Under the pieces are notes generated by a model, which did not search any database, was not told the DNA's origin, and worked only from the letters and a program-made list of their open reading frames with translations. A stretch of 64,000 nucleotides of DNA from JAPOXR01 sp965219635 (GTDB lineage Bacteria > Pseudomonadota > Alphaproteobacteria > Rhodobacterales > Rhodobacteraceae): assembly GCA_965219635.1 (NCBI GenBank), contig OZ244783.1, positions 3,720,001 to 3,784,000 of the forward strand, given 5' to 3'. Shown piece by piece: positions 25,738 through 34,390 of the stretch (positions within the stretch are counted from its first letter, which is position 1; each line of letters begins with the position of its first letter). A program made the translations under genes and the position numbers.

Positions 25738-26731
25738 GCCGGATTCTCGGATCGATCAAAGGGTAGATCAGATCGACGAGAAAGACGGAAAGAGCAGTCA
25801 TCAGAATGATGATGAAGCTTGATCCCTGTATGACGGGGAAATCCTGATCAAGAATGGCGTCATAGATCAACTTGCCCATGCCGTTATAGGCGAAGATGCG
25901 CTCTACGAGGATCTGGCCTGCGACGAGCAGTCCTATTTTCAGTGCGAACGCTGTAACCTGTGGAAGCACCGCGTTGCGGATCATGTACCGGTAGAGGATG
26001 TAGCGTGGCCGCAGGCCCTTTGCCTGGGCCAGTTGCGTGTAATCCTCACCCTGGACAGTGATCATGAGGCCGCGCATGCCCAGAGCCCAGAATCCGAATG
26101 TGACGACCACAATTGACAGGGCAGGCAGAAACCCATGATGCACCACTGAAATCACGAAATCCCAGTCCCAGGCCGGCGTAACCGTCAGGCCGTAACTGCC
26201 TGTCAGCGGAAACCATCTGAGTTTTGCTGCAAACACATACATGAGCAGCAGCCCCGACAATATCGGGGGTATGGAGGTCATGATCATGGCGACCGGAATG
26301 GCGACGCGCACCAGCCGCGGTGAGCGGTCCCAGATCATCAACGCACCGAGTGCGTTTCCGATGAAGAATGTGATCACGACCGAGAAAATCATCAGGCCAA
26401 GGGTCCAGGGCAGAGCCTTGGAGATCAACAACGAAACCGGCGTCGGGAATGTGGCGGTAGACAGGCCGAAGTCCAGCCGCATGACGTTGCCGATGTATTT
26501 GAAGTACTGGATGTACAGCGGATCGTTAAGTCCAAACCGTTCCTTGAAATTGGCGAGGATTTCTTCGGAATTCTCGACGGTGCCGCCACCTGCGGCCATC
26601 CGGCTGAGCATGATATCGGCCGGATCAACTGGTGAAAGCCGCGGTATGATCCAGATCAGCGTTGCCGCGATCCACACAGTCAGCAAAAGCGTTATCAGCC
26701 GGTTGACGAGGTATGATTTCGGGATCGTCAT
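25727..26731 (-). CDS. Dpp/Opp-type ABC importer, permease (DppB position)
   Basis: From ATG 26731 the protein has 334 residues and starts MTIPKSYLVNRLITLLLTVW, the usual DppB N-terminus with a first helix. Later blocks include the coupling segment GEDYTQLAQAKGLRPRYILYRYMIRNAVLPQ and GMGKLIYDAILDQDFPVIQG. The ORF is open back to 26887, but that part would fall across the intercistronic stem-loop and has no membrane character. Spacing to the binding-protein gene is 98 bp with a perfect hairpin inside. Confidence 0.88.
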   Translation of the reverse strand: MTIPKSYLVNRLITLLLTVWIAATLIWIIPRLSPVDPADIMLSRMAAGGGTVENSEEILANFKERFGLNDPLYIQYFKYIGNVMRLDFGLSTATFPTPVSLLISKALPWTLGLMIFSVVITFFIGNALGALMIWDRSPRLVRVAIPVAMIMTSIPPILSGLLLMYVFAAKLRWFPLTGSYGLTVTPAWDWDFVISVVHHGFLPALSIVVVTFGFWALGMRGLMITVQGEDYTQLAQAKGLRPRYILYRYMIRNAVLPQVTAFALKIGLLVAGQILVERIFAYNGMGKLIYDAILDQDFPVIQGSSFIIILMTALSVFLVDLIYPLIDPRIRHEG

Positions 26732-26790
26732 GTCCGATGCCGGATTATGGGAATGATGCGCAAGGCCAACTGTATTCCCCTGCGCAGGTG

Positions 26791-26819
26791 GCCGGACGGA
26801 ACCAATTGGCCCGTCCGGC
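26791..26819 (-). other. Perfect intercistronic stem-loop after binding-protein gene
   Basis: GCCGGACGG (26791-26799) and CCGTCCGGC (26811-26819) are exact reverse complements with an 11-nt loop. The hairpin lies ten bases after the end of the binding-protein gene and before DppB. It probably protects the upstream mRNA 3' end or partly stops transcription. No T-run follows on the minus strand. Confidence 0.6.
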
Positions 26820-26829
26820 GCGAATGGCG

Positions 26830-28563
26830 TCAGTTCGCCTTTTGCAGGTTGTGGATGATCCGGTGAGCGGAGTTCCACCAGTGCCACGGCTCAGCGTAGA
26901 AGTTGTCCGCAGTGGGCCAACCCGTCCAGTAGGTCGTATTGAACGGAAGCAGTTTTGCGGACTGGACCAATGGGATGAATGGCACCTCATCGGCAATATA
27001 CGCATAGGCTTCGACAACCAGTTCCGGTACAGCCGGATCGGAGGGAAGCAATCCGCTCATGCGGTCCACGATTTCCGTGTATGCCTTGGTCCCTTCCGTG
27101 TTCCAGCGGGCGGTATTGTTGAAGCCCGGCGAGCGTTCCCCTACAGGCACGACGTCCCGATGGTTGTAGCGGTTCATCGAAGTCCATGGTTCGTAGATCG
27201 AACCACAGGACAGCCATGAGTAGGTTACCTCGTAGCGTCCGAAAGGCAGGATCTCGCCCCAGAACACCCCATTCTCGACAGGGACCGGCCTGGCCTGAAT
27301 GCCGGCGCGGTTCAGCTGTTCGACCACAACATCGATCGTGCGCGTGTATTCGGTCGAAGCCGAGTTCACATGGATCGCCACCTCGAGTGTCTGGCCGTCC
27401 TTGGCGTAGTAGCCATCATCGCCCATGGCATAGCCATTGGCCTCAATAAGGGCCTGAGCGCCTGCAACGTCTGCCCGGTCCGGGAGGCCGTAACCGGCTG
27501 CAACCACAGCATCAATGTATGGCCTCATGGTCTGATACTGGAGGAACATCGTTTCCGAGGCGACGGTTGTTCCCTCGTAGGCGATGTCCACAATCTGCTT
27601 ACGATCGATGATCATCGACAAGGCGCGCCTCATCTCCACGTTATCCCATGGCGGAACCGTGGTGTTGATCTCCAGCTGGCGCCCGCAGATGTCCGGCCGC
27701 GAAAACGGCAGGCCATCATGCCAGGTGATGACGTTCGGGTTCTGGGCTGCAATCGCCTCGAATGTTCCCAAGGTAACGGTTTGCCCGGCATCAAGCTGGT
27801 TGGTTGCGCTCAACTGTGCCCTGCTTTCCTCACCGCCGGACTCAAGCCAGATCAGCCTCTTCGGTTCGGGAAGTTCCTGAAAGCCCGTCTTGGCGCCCCA
27901 GTAATCGTCGTTGCGGTCCCAAACCATTCGGTTCGTTGCGCCCGACGTGTAGGTATAGGGTCCGGTGCCGATGGGTGGGTAGAACGTAAACGTTGCCGGA
28001 TCCTCTGCCTGACTCCAGATGTGCTCGGGCATGATCAGCATGGATCCGAAATACTGGACGCCGAAGTTCTCGATCGAGAACCGCGGGTTTGGCTTGTTGA
28101 GGTTGAAGACGACCGTGTGATCGTCGACTTTTTCGACACTGGCCACCTGAGCCCGTACCGTTGCCGCCTCGCGGGAGGATATATCCTCGTTATTGATCGC
28201 CATGTTGATGGTGAACACGACATCGTCGGCATTGAACGCTTCGCCGTCCGACCATTCAATGCCTTCGCGCAGCACCAGCGTCCACACGTCCAGGTTATCG
28301 TTCGGCGTGAAGCTCAAGCCCAGCCACGGCAACAGTTCCCCGTTGGAAAAGTCCAGTATGAACAGTGGTTCCCACATGGCCTGGTGTGCGCCATGCATCC
28401 GCTTCGTACCGGGAGTGAACCAGTTGAAGTTTTCGGGGTCCTTGATCGTGCGATCAAGGTCGAAAATCACCGTGTCCTCCCTGGCAACATCCTGTGCGTG
28501 AGCGCCTCCCAGCGCCACAAACGCCGCCACCGTGGCAAGCGCTGCACGTTTTCCTATATGCAT
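26830..28563 (-). CDS. Dpp/Opp-type ABC importer, periplasmic binding protein (SBP_bac_5)
   Basis: The 577-residue protein has a signal peptide (MHIGKRAALATVAAFVALGGAHA, cleavage before Gln24) and the SBP_bac_5 fold of dipeptide/oligopeptide binding proteins. Family blocks are WTLVLREGIEWSDGEAFNADDVVFTINM, IGTGPYTYTS and VEMRRALSMIIDRKQIVDIAYEGT. GGAG lies seven bases before the ATG. It is the first gene of an importer whose last gene is a GH38 mannosidase, so the ligand may be a mannose-containing oligosaccharide instead of a peptide. At 577 residues it is somewhat longer than DppA. Confidence 0.9.
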   Translation of the reverse strand: MHIGKRAALATVAAFVALGGAHAQDVAREDTVIFDLDRTIKDPENFNWFTPGTKRMHGAHQAMWEPLFILDFSNGELLPWLGLSFTPNDNLDVWTLVLREGIEWSDGEAFNADDVVFTINMAINNEDISSREAATVRAQVASVEKVDDHTVVFNLNKPNPRFSIENFGVQYFGSMLIMPEHIWSQAEDPATFTFYPPIGTGPYTYTSGATNRMVWDRNDDYWGAKTGFQELPEPKRLIWLESGGEESRAQLSATNQLDAGQTVTLGTFEAIAAQNPNVITWHDGLPFSRPDICGRQLEINTTVPPWDNVEMRRALSMIIDRKQIVDIAYEGTTVASETMFLQYQTMRPYIDAVVAAGYGLPDRADVAGAQALIEANGYAMGDDGYYAKDGQTLEVAIHVNSASTEYTRTIDVVVEQLNRAGIQARPVPVENGVFWGEILPFGRYEVTYSWLSCGSIYEPWTSMNRYNHRDVVPVGERSPGFNNTARWNTEGTKAYTEIVDRMSGLLPSDPAVPELVVEAYAYIADEVPFIPLVQSAKLLPFNTTYWTGWPTADNFYAEPWHWWNSAHRIIHNLQKAN

Positions 28564-28717
28564 TGTTCCATTCTCCTTTTTGCGACCGCGCTGGGCGGCC
28601 CGTTCAAGCGGGTATTGGTGCCCGCTGATCTCTGCGCAGTCCGCCGGCCCCGTAGACCGAGGCCGAAACCGGGCAGGTTCCGGACTCCACCGCGTGTTGC
28701 TTCAGGGCAACCGCCCA

Positions 28718-29548
28718 TCAGTTATTGCCCATGACATGCGGCGAAGATGTTGCCGTGATGTCGTCATTTGCAGGCCGGGGATGATGAATCCATCCTCCTG
28801 ATGGATCCTCGCCCCTGCAAATCACGGCTTCAACTCCCCCGGCCCAGTGTTCGTCCGTAATCCGGACCTCTGGTGGACAATACCGGATAGTGAGTCCGCA
28901 ACGGCGGCGGCTTGAGTTGTTCGGAAGCGATCCATGTACCAGCATGTCGGCGTGCAAGGAAATCTGGCCGGCCTTCAGGGAGTTGAACACAGGTTTGCCC
29001 AATTGTTCGGCGCCGGAAGTCTCAATGTGAAAGACGCTGTTGCTGTCGGCAGAGGTGACCGGAATTCTGCCCCGGCAATGCGACCGGGGAATGAACATCA
29101 TCGCCGAATTCTCTTCGTCCACATCGTCGATGGCAAGCCATACGGTGACGGTCTGTGCCGGGCTGAGGTGCCAGAAGGCTGCATCCTGGTGCCAGGGCAC
29201 TCGCCTCGGGTCGCTCGGGCGCTTGGACAGGATCGCCGATGCCCAGCAAATGATATTCGGTCCAACTATATCTTCGACATGGTCAAGAATGCGCGGTTCA
29301 GTCACGATATCCCAGAGTCCACTCAGCCGCGCCTGGTAGCAGTTTATTCCGTAGGCTCCGGCTTCTCCCATGTCGTTCATCAATCTGTCGATGTAGGAGC
29401 GGATGTGCGTGATCTCGGCTGCGTCAAAGACGGTGAACGGCTGCACATAGCCTTCACGGTTGTAGTGTTCGATCTGGCCTGCCCCAAGTCTCTTGCAGTC
29501 ACCGGGGCCAATTGGCCTGAATTGCAGATCGCAGGATGTCTCAAGCAT
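28718..29548 (-). CDS. Phytanoyl-CoA dioxygenase (PhyH) family protein
   Basis: The 276-residue protein is an Fe(II)/2-oxoglutarate dioxygenase of the PhyH family. The iron-binding triad is WHQD (His120, Asp122) and the distal His204 in LVHGS; Arg213-215 in NNSSRRRCG probably bind 2-oxoglutarate. It lies 154 bp upstream of the binding-protein gene in the same direction and is divergent from an AraC regulator, so it may be the first gene of the mannosidase locus. PhyH-like enzymes hydroxylate many small molecules, including CoA esters, ectoine and phosphonates. The substrate here is unknown. Confidence 0.85.
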   Translation of the reverse strand: MLETSCDLQFRPIGPGDCKRLGAGQIEHYNREGYVQPFTVFDAAEITHIRSYIDRLMNDMGEAGAYGINCYQARLSGLWDIVTEPRILDHVEDIVGPNIICWASAILSKRPSDPRRVPWHQDAAFWHLSPAQTVTVWLAIDDVDEENSAMMFIPRSHCRGRIPVTSADSNSVFHIETSGAEQLGKPVFNSLKAGQISLHADMLVHGSLPNNSSRRRCGLTIRYCPPEVRITDEHWAGGVEAVICRGEDPSGGWIHHPRPANDDITATSSPHVMGNN

Positions 29549-30174
29549 GAGCCGCCTCCCATGACCGGAGTGCTACAGGATTGCAAAGCGACGGCAAATG
29601 ACATCAATTGAGAAAATCATGTGCTATATTGATATTCTTTACTGCCAGCAGTTGGATTGAGGTCCGCAAGGCTGGATTGCCGAAACGACCGCAGGAACGC
29701 GTATGCGCAATGTGCGCATGCTGATGCGCTTCGCCGACAGGATCAGGAGCAATCGACGCCGGGAATGTCTTCACCAAGACAACTGGTGCCTGGTGGAGCC
29801 TGCTGCGGCCCTGCCGCTTGTATCCCGGCAATCATTAGGGGCGTTGGCCGGGAACAGATGAATCCCTGATCATGGCGCGCATGCATCAATTGACGGGGCA
29901 ATTTACTAGCCGCGGGCCAGGCTGATTGCTCCCCAGTCAAGCAACCCTTCGCCCGGGTTTGATCTGCTTTCAGCCGGCGACCTGGCAGCGCACATGCCCC
30001 TGGAGCGCAGGGAAAGAGTTCAGAGGGTCCCTGCCATGAACATGGCCTGCGTTCTACCCAATCACTGCGGCAGCTGCAGTTCCACTGATTTGTCATCAGA
30101 CCTGATACCGCCTGTAGATTGCGCTGCCCGTGGCAGCGGTTTGAGCACTTGATCCTGTGTGGTATTATGACCTC
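29549..30174. other. Divergent regulatory region, PhyH gene/AraC gene
   Basis: About 630 bp between two outward-pointing genes. An AT-rich part at 29598-29640 carries ATCAAT (29603-29608) and its inverted copy ATTGAT (29628-29633), probably around the PhyH promoter. ORFs seen here on either strand overlap each other and lack motifs. Expected to contain AraC binding sites. Confidence 0.35.
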
Positions 30175-31026
30175 ATGGAACAGCGTCAGTTCAAACTTGA
30201 ACACTATGTCGAGCCCGGCGAGGCCTTCCATTTCGCTCACAAGGAACTCGAACCGCATCCGCCGCGCATCGTGCATTTTCATGACTATTTCGAGGTCTTC
30301 ATTGTCGAGCGGGGCAGGGTGCTGCACCTCGTCAATGGCAGGAAGGAGGTGCTTGAACGCGGGGCAGTCGAGTTTGTGCGGCCGCCGGACGCGCATGCAT
30401 TCCAATCGATAGGGGATCCGTCCTGCCGGATAATCAATGTCATGTGCCGAAGCGAGAGCATTACGCATCTTGGGCAAAGGTACGAAGCCGAGTTCAGTGG
30501 ACGGTTTTTCTGGAGCAAGGGAGAAGTCCCGTACCGGCACGACCTGACGGGGCCGCGCCTGGAGCGGGTCGTGAATGCCGCATTCGACCTGCGGGGTGGC
30601 CCGCGGACGCTTGCCCGGCTAGAACTGTTCATGCTGGCCGCAATGACACGCGTGATTGATGACGAGTCTGCTCTTCCTGCAAAGGCGCCGGCATGGCTCA
30701 GCGCCGCCTGCGATGCGGTTCGCGCCCGCGAGGTCTTCTCCAGGGGTGCCCGCGGGTTTGTCGAAGCGAGCGGCCGGGGCCAGGAACATGTCTGCCGGGA
30801 GACCAGAAAGCACCTTGGCATGTCGCCGTCGGATCTGGTCAACCGAGTTCGCATGGGCCATGCCGCCAGGCTCTTGCGGGAGGGCGGATTGAAGGTGGAG
30901 GACATCGCCCTCGATTGTGGCATCAGGAATCTCAGTCACTTTCACCGGCTGTTCCGGGGACATTTCGGGACGACCCCGGCCGCCTACAGGAAGCGCCACT
31001 TGGTGAATCCGGTTCAACCGGATTGA
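30175..31026 (+). CDS. AraC-family transcriptional regulator
   Basis: From ATG 30175 the protein has 283 residues. The N-terminal half is a cupin-like sensing domain (HFHDYFEVFIVERGRVLHLVNGRKEVLERGAVEFVRPPDAHAF). The C-terminal half is the AraC double helix-turn-helix: RMGHAARLLREGGLKVEDIALDCGIRNLSHFHRLFRGHFGTTPAAYRKRH. The first helix-turn-helix is less regular than usual. It is divergent from the PhyH gene that heads the mannosidase/importer locus, the standard place for its activator. A GGA-type ribosome site is not obvious. The inducer may be a sugar or a product of the dioxygenase. Confidence 0.88.
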   Translation: MEQRQFKLEHYVEPGEAFHFAHKELEPHPPRIVHFHDYFEVFIVERGRVLHLVNGRKEVLERGAVEFVRPPDAHAFQSIGDPSCRIINVMCRSESITHLGQRYEAEFSGRFFWSKGEVPYRHDLTGPRLERVVNAAFDLRGGPRTLARLELFMLAAMTRVIDDESALPAKAPAWLSAACDAVRAREVFSRGARGFVEASGRGQEHVCRETRKHLGMSPSDLVNRVRMGHAARLLREGGLKVEDIALDCGIRNLSHFHRLFRGHFGTTPAAYRKRHLVNPVQPD

Positions 31027-31207
31027 TCCCGGTTTCACATTCGGAACCGCAAACGAACCTCCTGTCGGCAAGGCGCCATTGGCCGGTCTTGTGCCTGGTA
31101 GTGACCAGGCAAACTTCCAAACGCTCCCGTCGGCTGCAAAGACACAGTTACAGCGTCAATCGGCTTGAAGTTCTACAAGTCCAGTCTTGCTGTCCGGTCC
31201 TGCTGGA

Positions 31208-32044
31208 TCAGGAATTTGAACTACGCCAACTGGACGGCGGAACGCCGGTCTGTTTCCTGAAGGAGGTCGCAAAATACTGGCTTGAAGAGAAGCCAAGTTC
31301 GTGGGCGATTTCTGTCACCGAAAGCTCGCTGTTACCCAAGAGATCCTTTGCCCGTTCAATTCTCTCCCTGCTGATCCAGTCTGCGGCAGAAAGGCCGGTG
31401 CCTTGCCGGAACAACTGGTGGAACCAGCTCTCAGACAATCCCACGGTCTTCGCCAGTGCCGGAATGGCAATCTTCTCCCCGAGGTTTTGGCGCAGATGCT
31501 CGATCGCTGCCCGGATCCGGGGATCGGGTTCTGGCATGGCAGGCTCGGTGAGGGCTTCTGCGGCTTCTGTCATGAAGCACACCGCCATTGCCCTGATCAG
31601 CCAGAATCTCGGTTGCGGGCGATGAATCTCCTCCAGCATGCCTGTCATGTGGCGGCGCTGGTGGTCTGTTGCCATCCCGGTCCGGCTGGCATTCCTGAGC
31701 AAGCTGTCGACTTCCTTGCGTGCTGCATAACCCAGACCGAAGGCGTTGTTCAGGTCCAGCCTGAATTGCGCCCAGAGGATTTCGCTCGGTTCAAGGATCC
31801 TGTCAACCGAACCATGGTTTTCGCCTGGCCTTGTACAGACGAGTGTGCCGGATGAGAGTGTCAAACGTTCATTCTCCACCCACCAGTGCAGCCGGCCGCT
31901 GGCGACAAGCACCAGTTCGAATGCCTGCGCATGTTCATGGGATGCCAGGATGTTGCCAATCGCCGCGTTTTGCCTGGACCACCCTATTGCAGGCAGTTCA
32001 GGCAACTCGGGGTGCGGTTCAAGGCGAGCCTGTCGAGACCACAT
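31208..32044 (-). CDS. AraC-family transcriptional regulator
   Basis: The 278-residue protein has an N-terminal cupin (SHEHAQAFELVLVASGRLHWWVENERLTLSSGTLVCTRPGENHG) and a C-terminal AraC DNA-binding domain with both helix-turn-helix motifs: IPALAKTVGLSESWFHQLFRQGTGLSAADWI and VTEIAHELGFSSSQYFATSFRKQTGVPPSSWR. It is transcribed away from a second PhyH-family gene, with starts 100 bp apart, so it probably controls that gene and itself. The intervening sequence is AT-rich. Confidence 0.9.
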   Translation of the reverse strand: MWSRQARLEPHPELPELPAIGWSRQNAAIGNILASHEHAQAFELVLVASGRLHWWVENERLTLSSGTLVCTRPGENHGSVDRILEPSEILWAQFRLDLNNAFGLGYAARKEVDSLLRNASRTGMATDHQRRHMTGMLEEIHRPQPRFWLIRAMAVCFMTEAAEALTEPAMPEPDPRIRAAIEHLRQNLGEKIAIPALAKTVGLSESWFHQLFRQGTGLSAADWISRERIERAKDLLGNSELSVTEIAHELGFSSSQYFATSFRKQTGVPPSSWRSSNS

Positions 32045-32143
32045 GATGTATGCTTTTCTTCAGTAGTGTAACGTGAACGCATTGAAATATCGCATAATTC
32101 ATAAGTGAAGAAGAATGCAACCGGCGAGAAGGGAGTCAACCGG

Positions 32144-32935
32144 ATGATACAAACGGCAGTCCTGTCGAAAGCGGAGAAGATGCGGCTTTCCAAAGACGGA
32201 TTCCTGACCCTGAGCGGATTTGTCGACTCGGAAGAACTGGCTGTTATCCGAAGGGTGTTCGATCGCCTCTTCGAGACCAATGCCGGGTGGGAGGACGGGA
32301 ACAAGTTTGATCTGGCAGGCACGGACGATGGAGGTCCGCCGAAACTGCCACAGATCCTGAAGCCATCGCGATATGCGCCCGAACTGCTCGATCTCAAGGT
32401 GGTCCAGAGGGTCCGCGAGATCACCATGGACTATTTTGCCTGCGAGAGTGTGGATATGGGCGAACACATGATCCTGAAACCGCCCTACCGGGGGGAGGTC
32501 ACGCCGTGGCATCAGGATCAGGCATATCACGATCCGGCCATGGACGAACGCAGCATGAATTTCTGGATGCCGCTCGACGCAACGGATGAGGCGAATGGTT
32601 GCATGCAATATGTACCGGGGTCGCACAAGCTGGATGTGCTTCCGCACCATTCAATCGGAGATGACCCCCGAATTCACGGGCTGGAAGTCGACAGTCCAGA
32701 ACAACTTGCAAAGAAAGTCGTTGCCTGTCCGATGAATGCCGGTGACGCCGTGATACATCTGCCAACCACACTGCACTTTGCCGGCCGGAACTCGACGCCT
32801 CGCCGCCGCCGGGCGTACATCGTCTCCATGGTTGCCCCGGGCCAACCGCGGAGCACGCCCGTCGACAATTACTGGATGAGCGAAAAACGGACCTCAAGAC
32901 TCGAACGTGCGGCCGCGAGCAACTCTGCGCAGTGA
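32144..32935 (+). CDS. Phytanoyl-CoA dioxygenase (PhyH) family protein
   Basis: From ATG 32144 (GGGAG eight bases upstream) the protein has 263 residues. It has the PhyH iron triad WHQDQAYHD (His123, Asp125) and distal His211 in TTLHFAGRNST, with the Arg-rich PRRRRAYIV as likely 2-oxoglutarate site. The block NFWMPLDATDEANGCMQYVPGSHK is typical of the family. An in-frame GTG at 32105 could extend it by 13 residues, but without a good ribosome site. It is divergent from an AraC regulator. It differs from the PhyH protein at 28.7-29.5 kb, so the two probably have different substrates. Confidence 0.86.
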   Translation: MIQTAVLSKAEKMRLSKDGFLTLSGFVDSEELAVIRRVFDRLFETNAGWEDGNKFDLAGTDDGGPPKLPQILKPSRYAPELLDLKVVQRVREITMDYFACESVDMGEHMILKPPYRGEVTPWHQDQAYHDPAMDERSMNFWMPLDATDEANGCMQYVPGSHKLDVLPHHSIGDDPRIHGLEVDSPEQLAKKVVACPMNAGDAVIHLPTTLHFAGRNSTPRRRRAYIVSMVAPGQPRSTPVDNYWMSEKRTSRLERAAASNSAQ

Positions 32936-33035
32936 ACACCAAGGCACCTGTCCAACGGCAATCAGGATCGAATGGTTCCTGCTGTTCGGTGGATGACGGT
33001 CCCGCCGGGTTTGGCGGTCGCCGTGAAGATTGTTC

Positions 33036-33926
33036 CTAACGCTGGCGTGCAAGCTGGACTGCGACAATTGCTGCTGAAATGACGGCAACGCCGAGGATGT
33101 CTAGGGAATTGAAGGACTCGCCGAGCAGCAAACCGGCAATCGCAACTCCGAACACGGGATTCAGGAAATGGAATGACGCTGCTCGCGTGGGTCCCGACCG
33201 TCCCACAAGCTCGAACCACATCCAGGTTGCGAACAGGCCCGGGAACAGAACCGTATAGGCGAACGCAGCCCCAAACTGCCATGACCAGTCGACACTGGGA
33301 GTTTCAAATACTGCGGCTGGTACGACCAGTACGATGCAACCGACCAACATCTGGATCCCCACGATCATCATGAGATTGCCACCGCGGGCAATGGCGCTCC
33401 TGATGGTCAGTGTCGCCGCCGCCAGCGCAACCGAGGCAACAAGGCAAAGCGCCACGCCGAGTGCCGCGTTCCCGCCCGAGAGCCTGCTGCCCATGATCAG
33501 GGCAACACCAAGGAAACCGGCAGCCAGGCCCGAATAGCCGATGGCGCCGAGCCGTTCGTCAGAAATCAGGCGGTTCAGGAAGGCGACGATCAGCGGCAGG
33601 GCCGAGGCGATTATGACCGCCAGAGAAGCCTCGATCCACTGCAGGGCAACAAAGTTCATGCCCAGATAGATGACATTCTGGCACAGGCCGAACAAAATCG
33701 TCGCACGCCACTGTTTCCTGGTGAGTCTCAGCGACCCACCAAGCCACAGCGCCAGCAGGATTCCGATTATTCCAGATATTCCAAACCTCACCGACAGGGC
33801 AGTCAGTGGAGGCATGCTCGCAACGACCATCTTGGAAGTGGAAAATGCGCTTGACCATACAATGGCAAACGCAATTCCCATCCCGATGGCAAGCGGGTCC
33901 AGACGATTGAATGCCTGGAACCGCAA
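33036..33926 (-). CDS. EamA/DMT-family transporter
   Basis: The 296-residue protein has ten hydrophobic helices in two EamA repeats, the layout of drug/metabolite transporters such as RhaT and YdcZ-like exporters. Repeat blocks are MPPLTALSVRFGISGIIGILLALWL and the second-repeat PVFGVAIAGLLLGESFNSLDILGVAVISAAIV. The start is a TTG at 33926 in the track-independent reading; an ATG at 33881 gives a shorter N-terminus that still keeps the first helix. It lies downstream of the HU gene, after a hairpin. Substrate is unknown; small amines, amino acids or nucleobases are common for this family. Confidence 0.84.
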   Translation of the reverse strand: MRFQAFNRLDPLAIGMGIAFAIVWSSAFSTSKMVVASMPPLTALSVRFGISGIIGILLALWLGGSLRLTRKQWRATILFGLCQNVIYLGMNFVALQWIEASLAVIIASALPLIVAFLNRLISDERLGAIGYSGLAAGFLGVALIMGSRLSGGNAALGVALCLVASVALAAATLTIRSAIARGGNLMMIVGIQMLVGCIVLVVPAAVFETPSVDWSWQFGAAFAYTVLFPGLFATWMWFELVGRSGPTRAASFHFLNPVFGVAIAGLLLGESFNSLDILGVAVISAAIVAVQLARQR

Positions 33927-33937
33927 TTTAGGAGAGT

Positions 33938-33953
33938 GCGGGCCTCAGCCCGC
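33938..33953 (-). terminator. GC-rich hairpin between HU gene and EamA gene
   Basis: GCGGGC (33938-33943) and GCCCGC (33948-33953) pair around a four-base loop, 15 bases after the HU stop on the minus strand. There is no long T-run, so it may reduce rather than end readthrough into the EamA gene. Confidence 0.4.
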
Positions 33954-33967
33954 TTCGGCAAGACGGC

Positions 33968-34255
33968 TCAGTTGCAGGCGTCTTTCAGAGTCTTGGAGAA
34001 TGTCATCCGGGGTGTCCGGTCGGCAGCTTTTTCGATCACATCGCCCGTACGCGGATTTCTGACCTTCCGGGCTGCGCGATCCCGTGAAGAGATTTTGCCG
34101 ATGCCTTGAAGGGTGATGGCCTCTCCGGCGGGAACCTTCTCGAGGATCACATCGGACAGTGCGTTCAAGACAGCATCAGCATCTCGCTGTGTCACGCTCG
34201 CTCTGTTGGCGATCGCAGAGACCAAGTCGGCTTTCTTCATCGGTTGTTGTGCCAT
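33968..34255 (-). CDS. HU-family DNA-binding protein
   Basis: The 95-residue protein is an HU/IHF-type nucleoid protein: KADLVSAIANRASVTQRDADAVLNALSDVI forms the dimerisation helices, GIGKISSRDRAARKVRNPRTGDVIEKAAD the beta-arm with the Arg-Asn-Pro motif that bends DNA, and the C-terminal helix ends in KDACN. It binds DNA as a dimer and compacts or bends it. The N-terminus MAQQPMKK is slightly longer than in E. coli HU. An AAGGA ribosome site is about nine bases before the ATG. It is transcribed alone. Confidence 0.93.
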   Translation of the reverse strand: MAQQPMKKADLVSAIANRASVTQRDADAVLNALSDVILEKVPAGEAITLQGIGKISSRDRAARKVRNPRTGDVIEKAADRTPRMTFSKTLKDACN

Positions 34256-34390
34256 TCTGTAGTATCCTTTGTTTCGTTTCTGACCAATGTAACGGCGTCA
34301 ACGTACTCTAACATGCCGTTGAATTCACTAACCAATTTATGGCGCTTGCAGACGCCCCTTCAATGCCGGGCCGATCGGCTGCAAGCTGCG

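Noticed and set aside
27370..28734. 454-codon rightward ORF opposite the binding-protein gene
   Set aside because: The leftward frame has a signal peptide and SBP_bac_5 motifs; the antisense frame has none.
29743..30540. 265-codon leftward ORF overlapping the AraC gene
   Set aside because: It overlaps a clear regulator gene and shows no family features.
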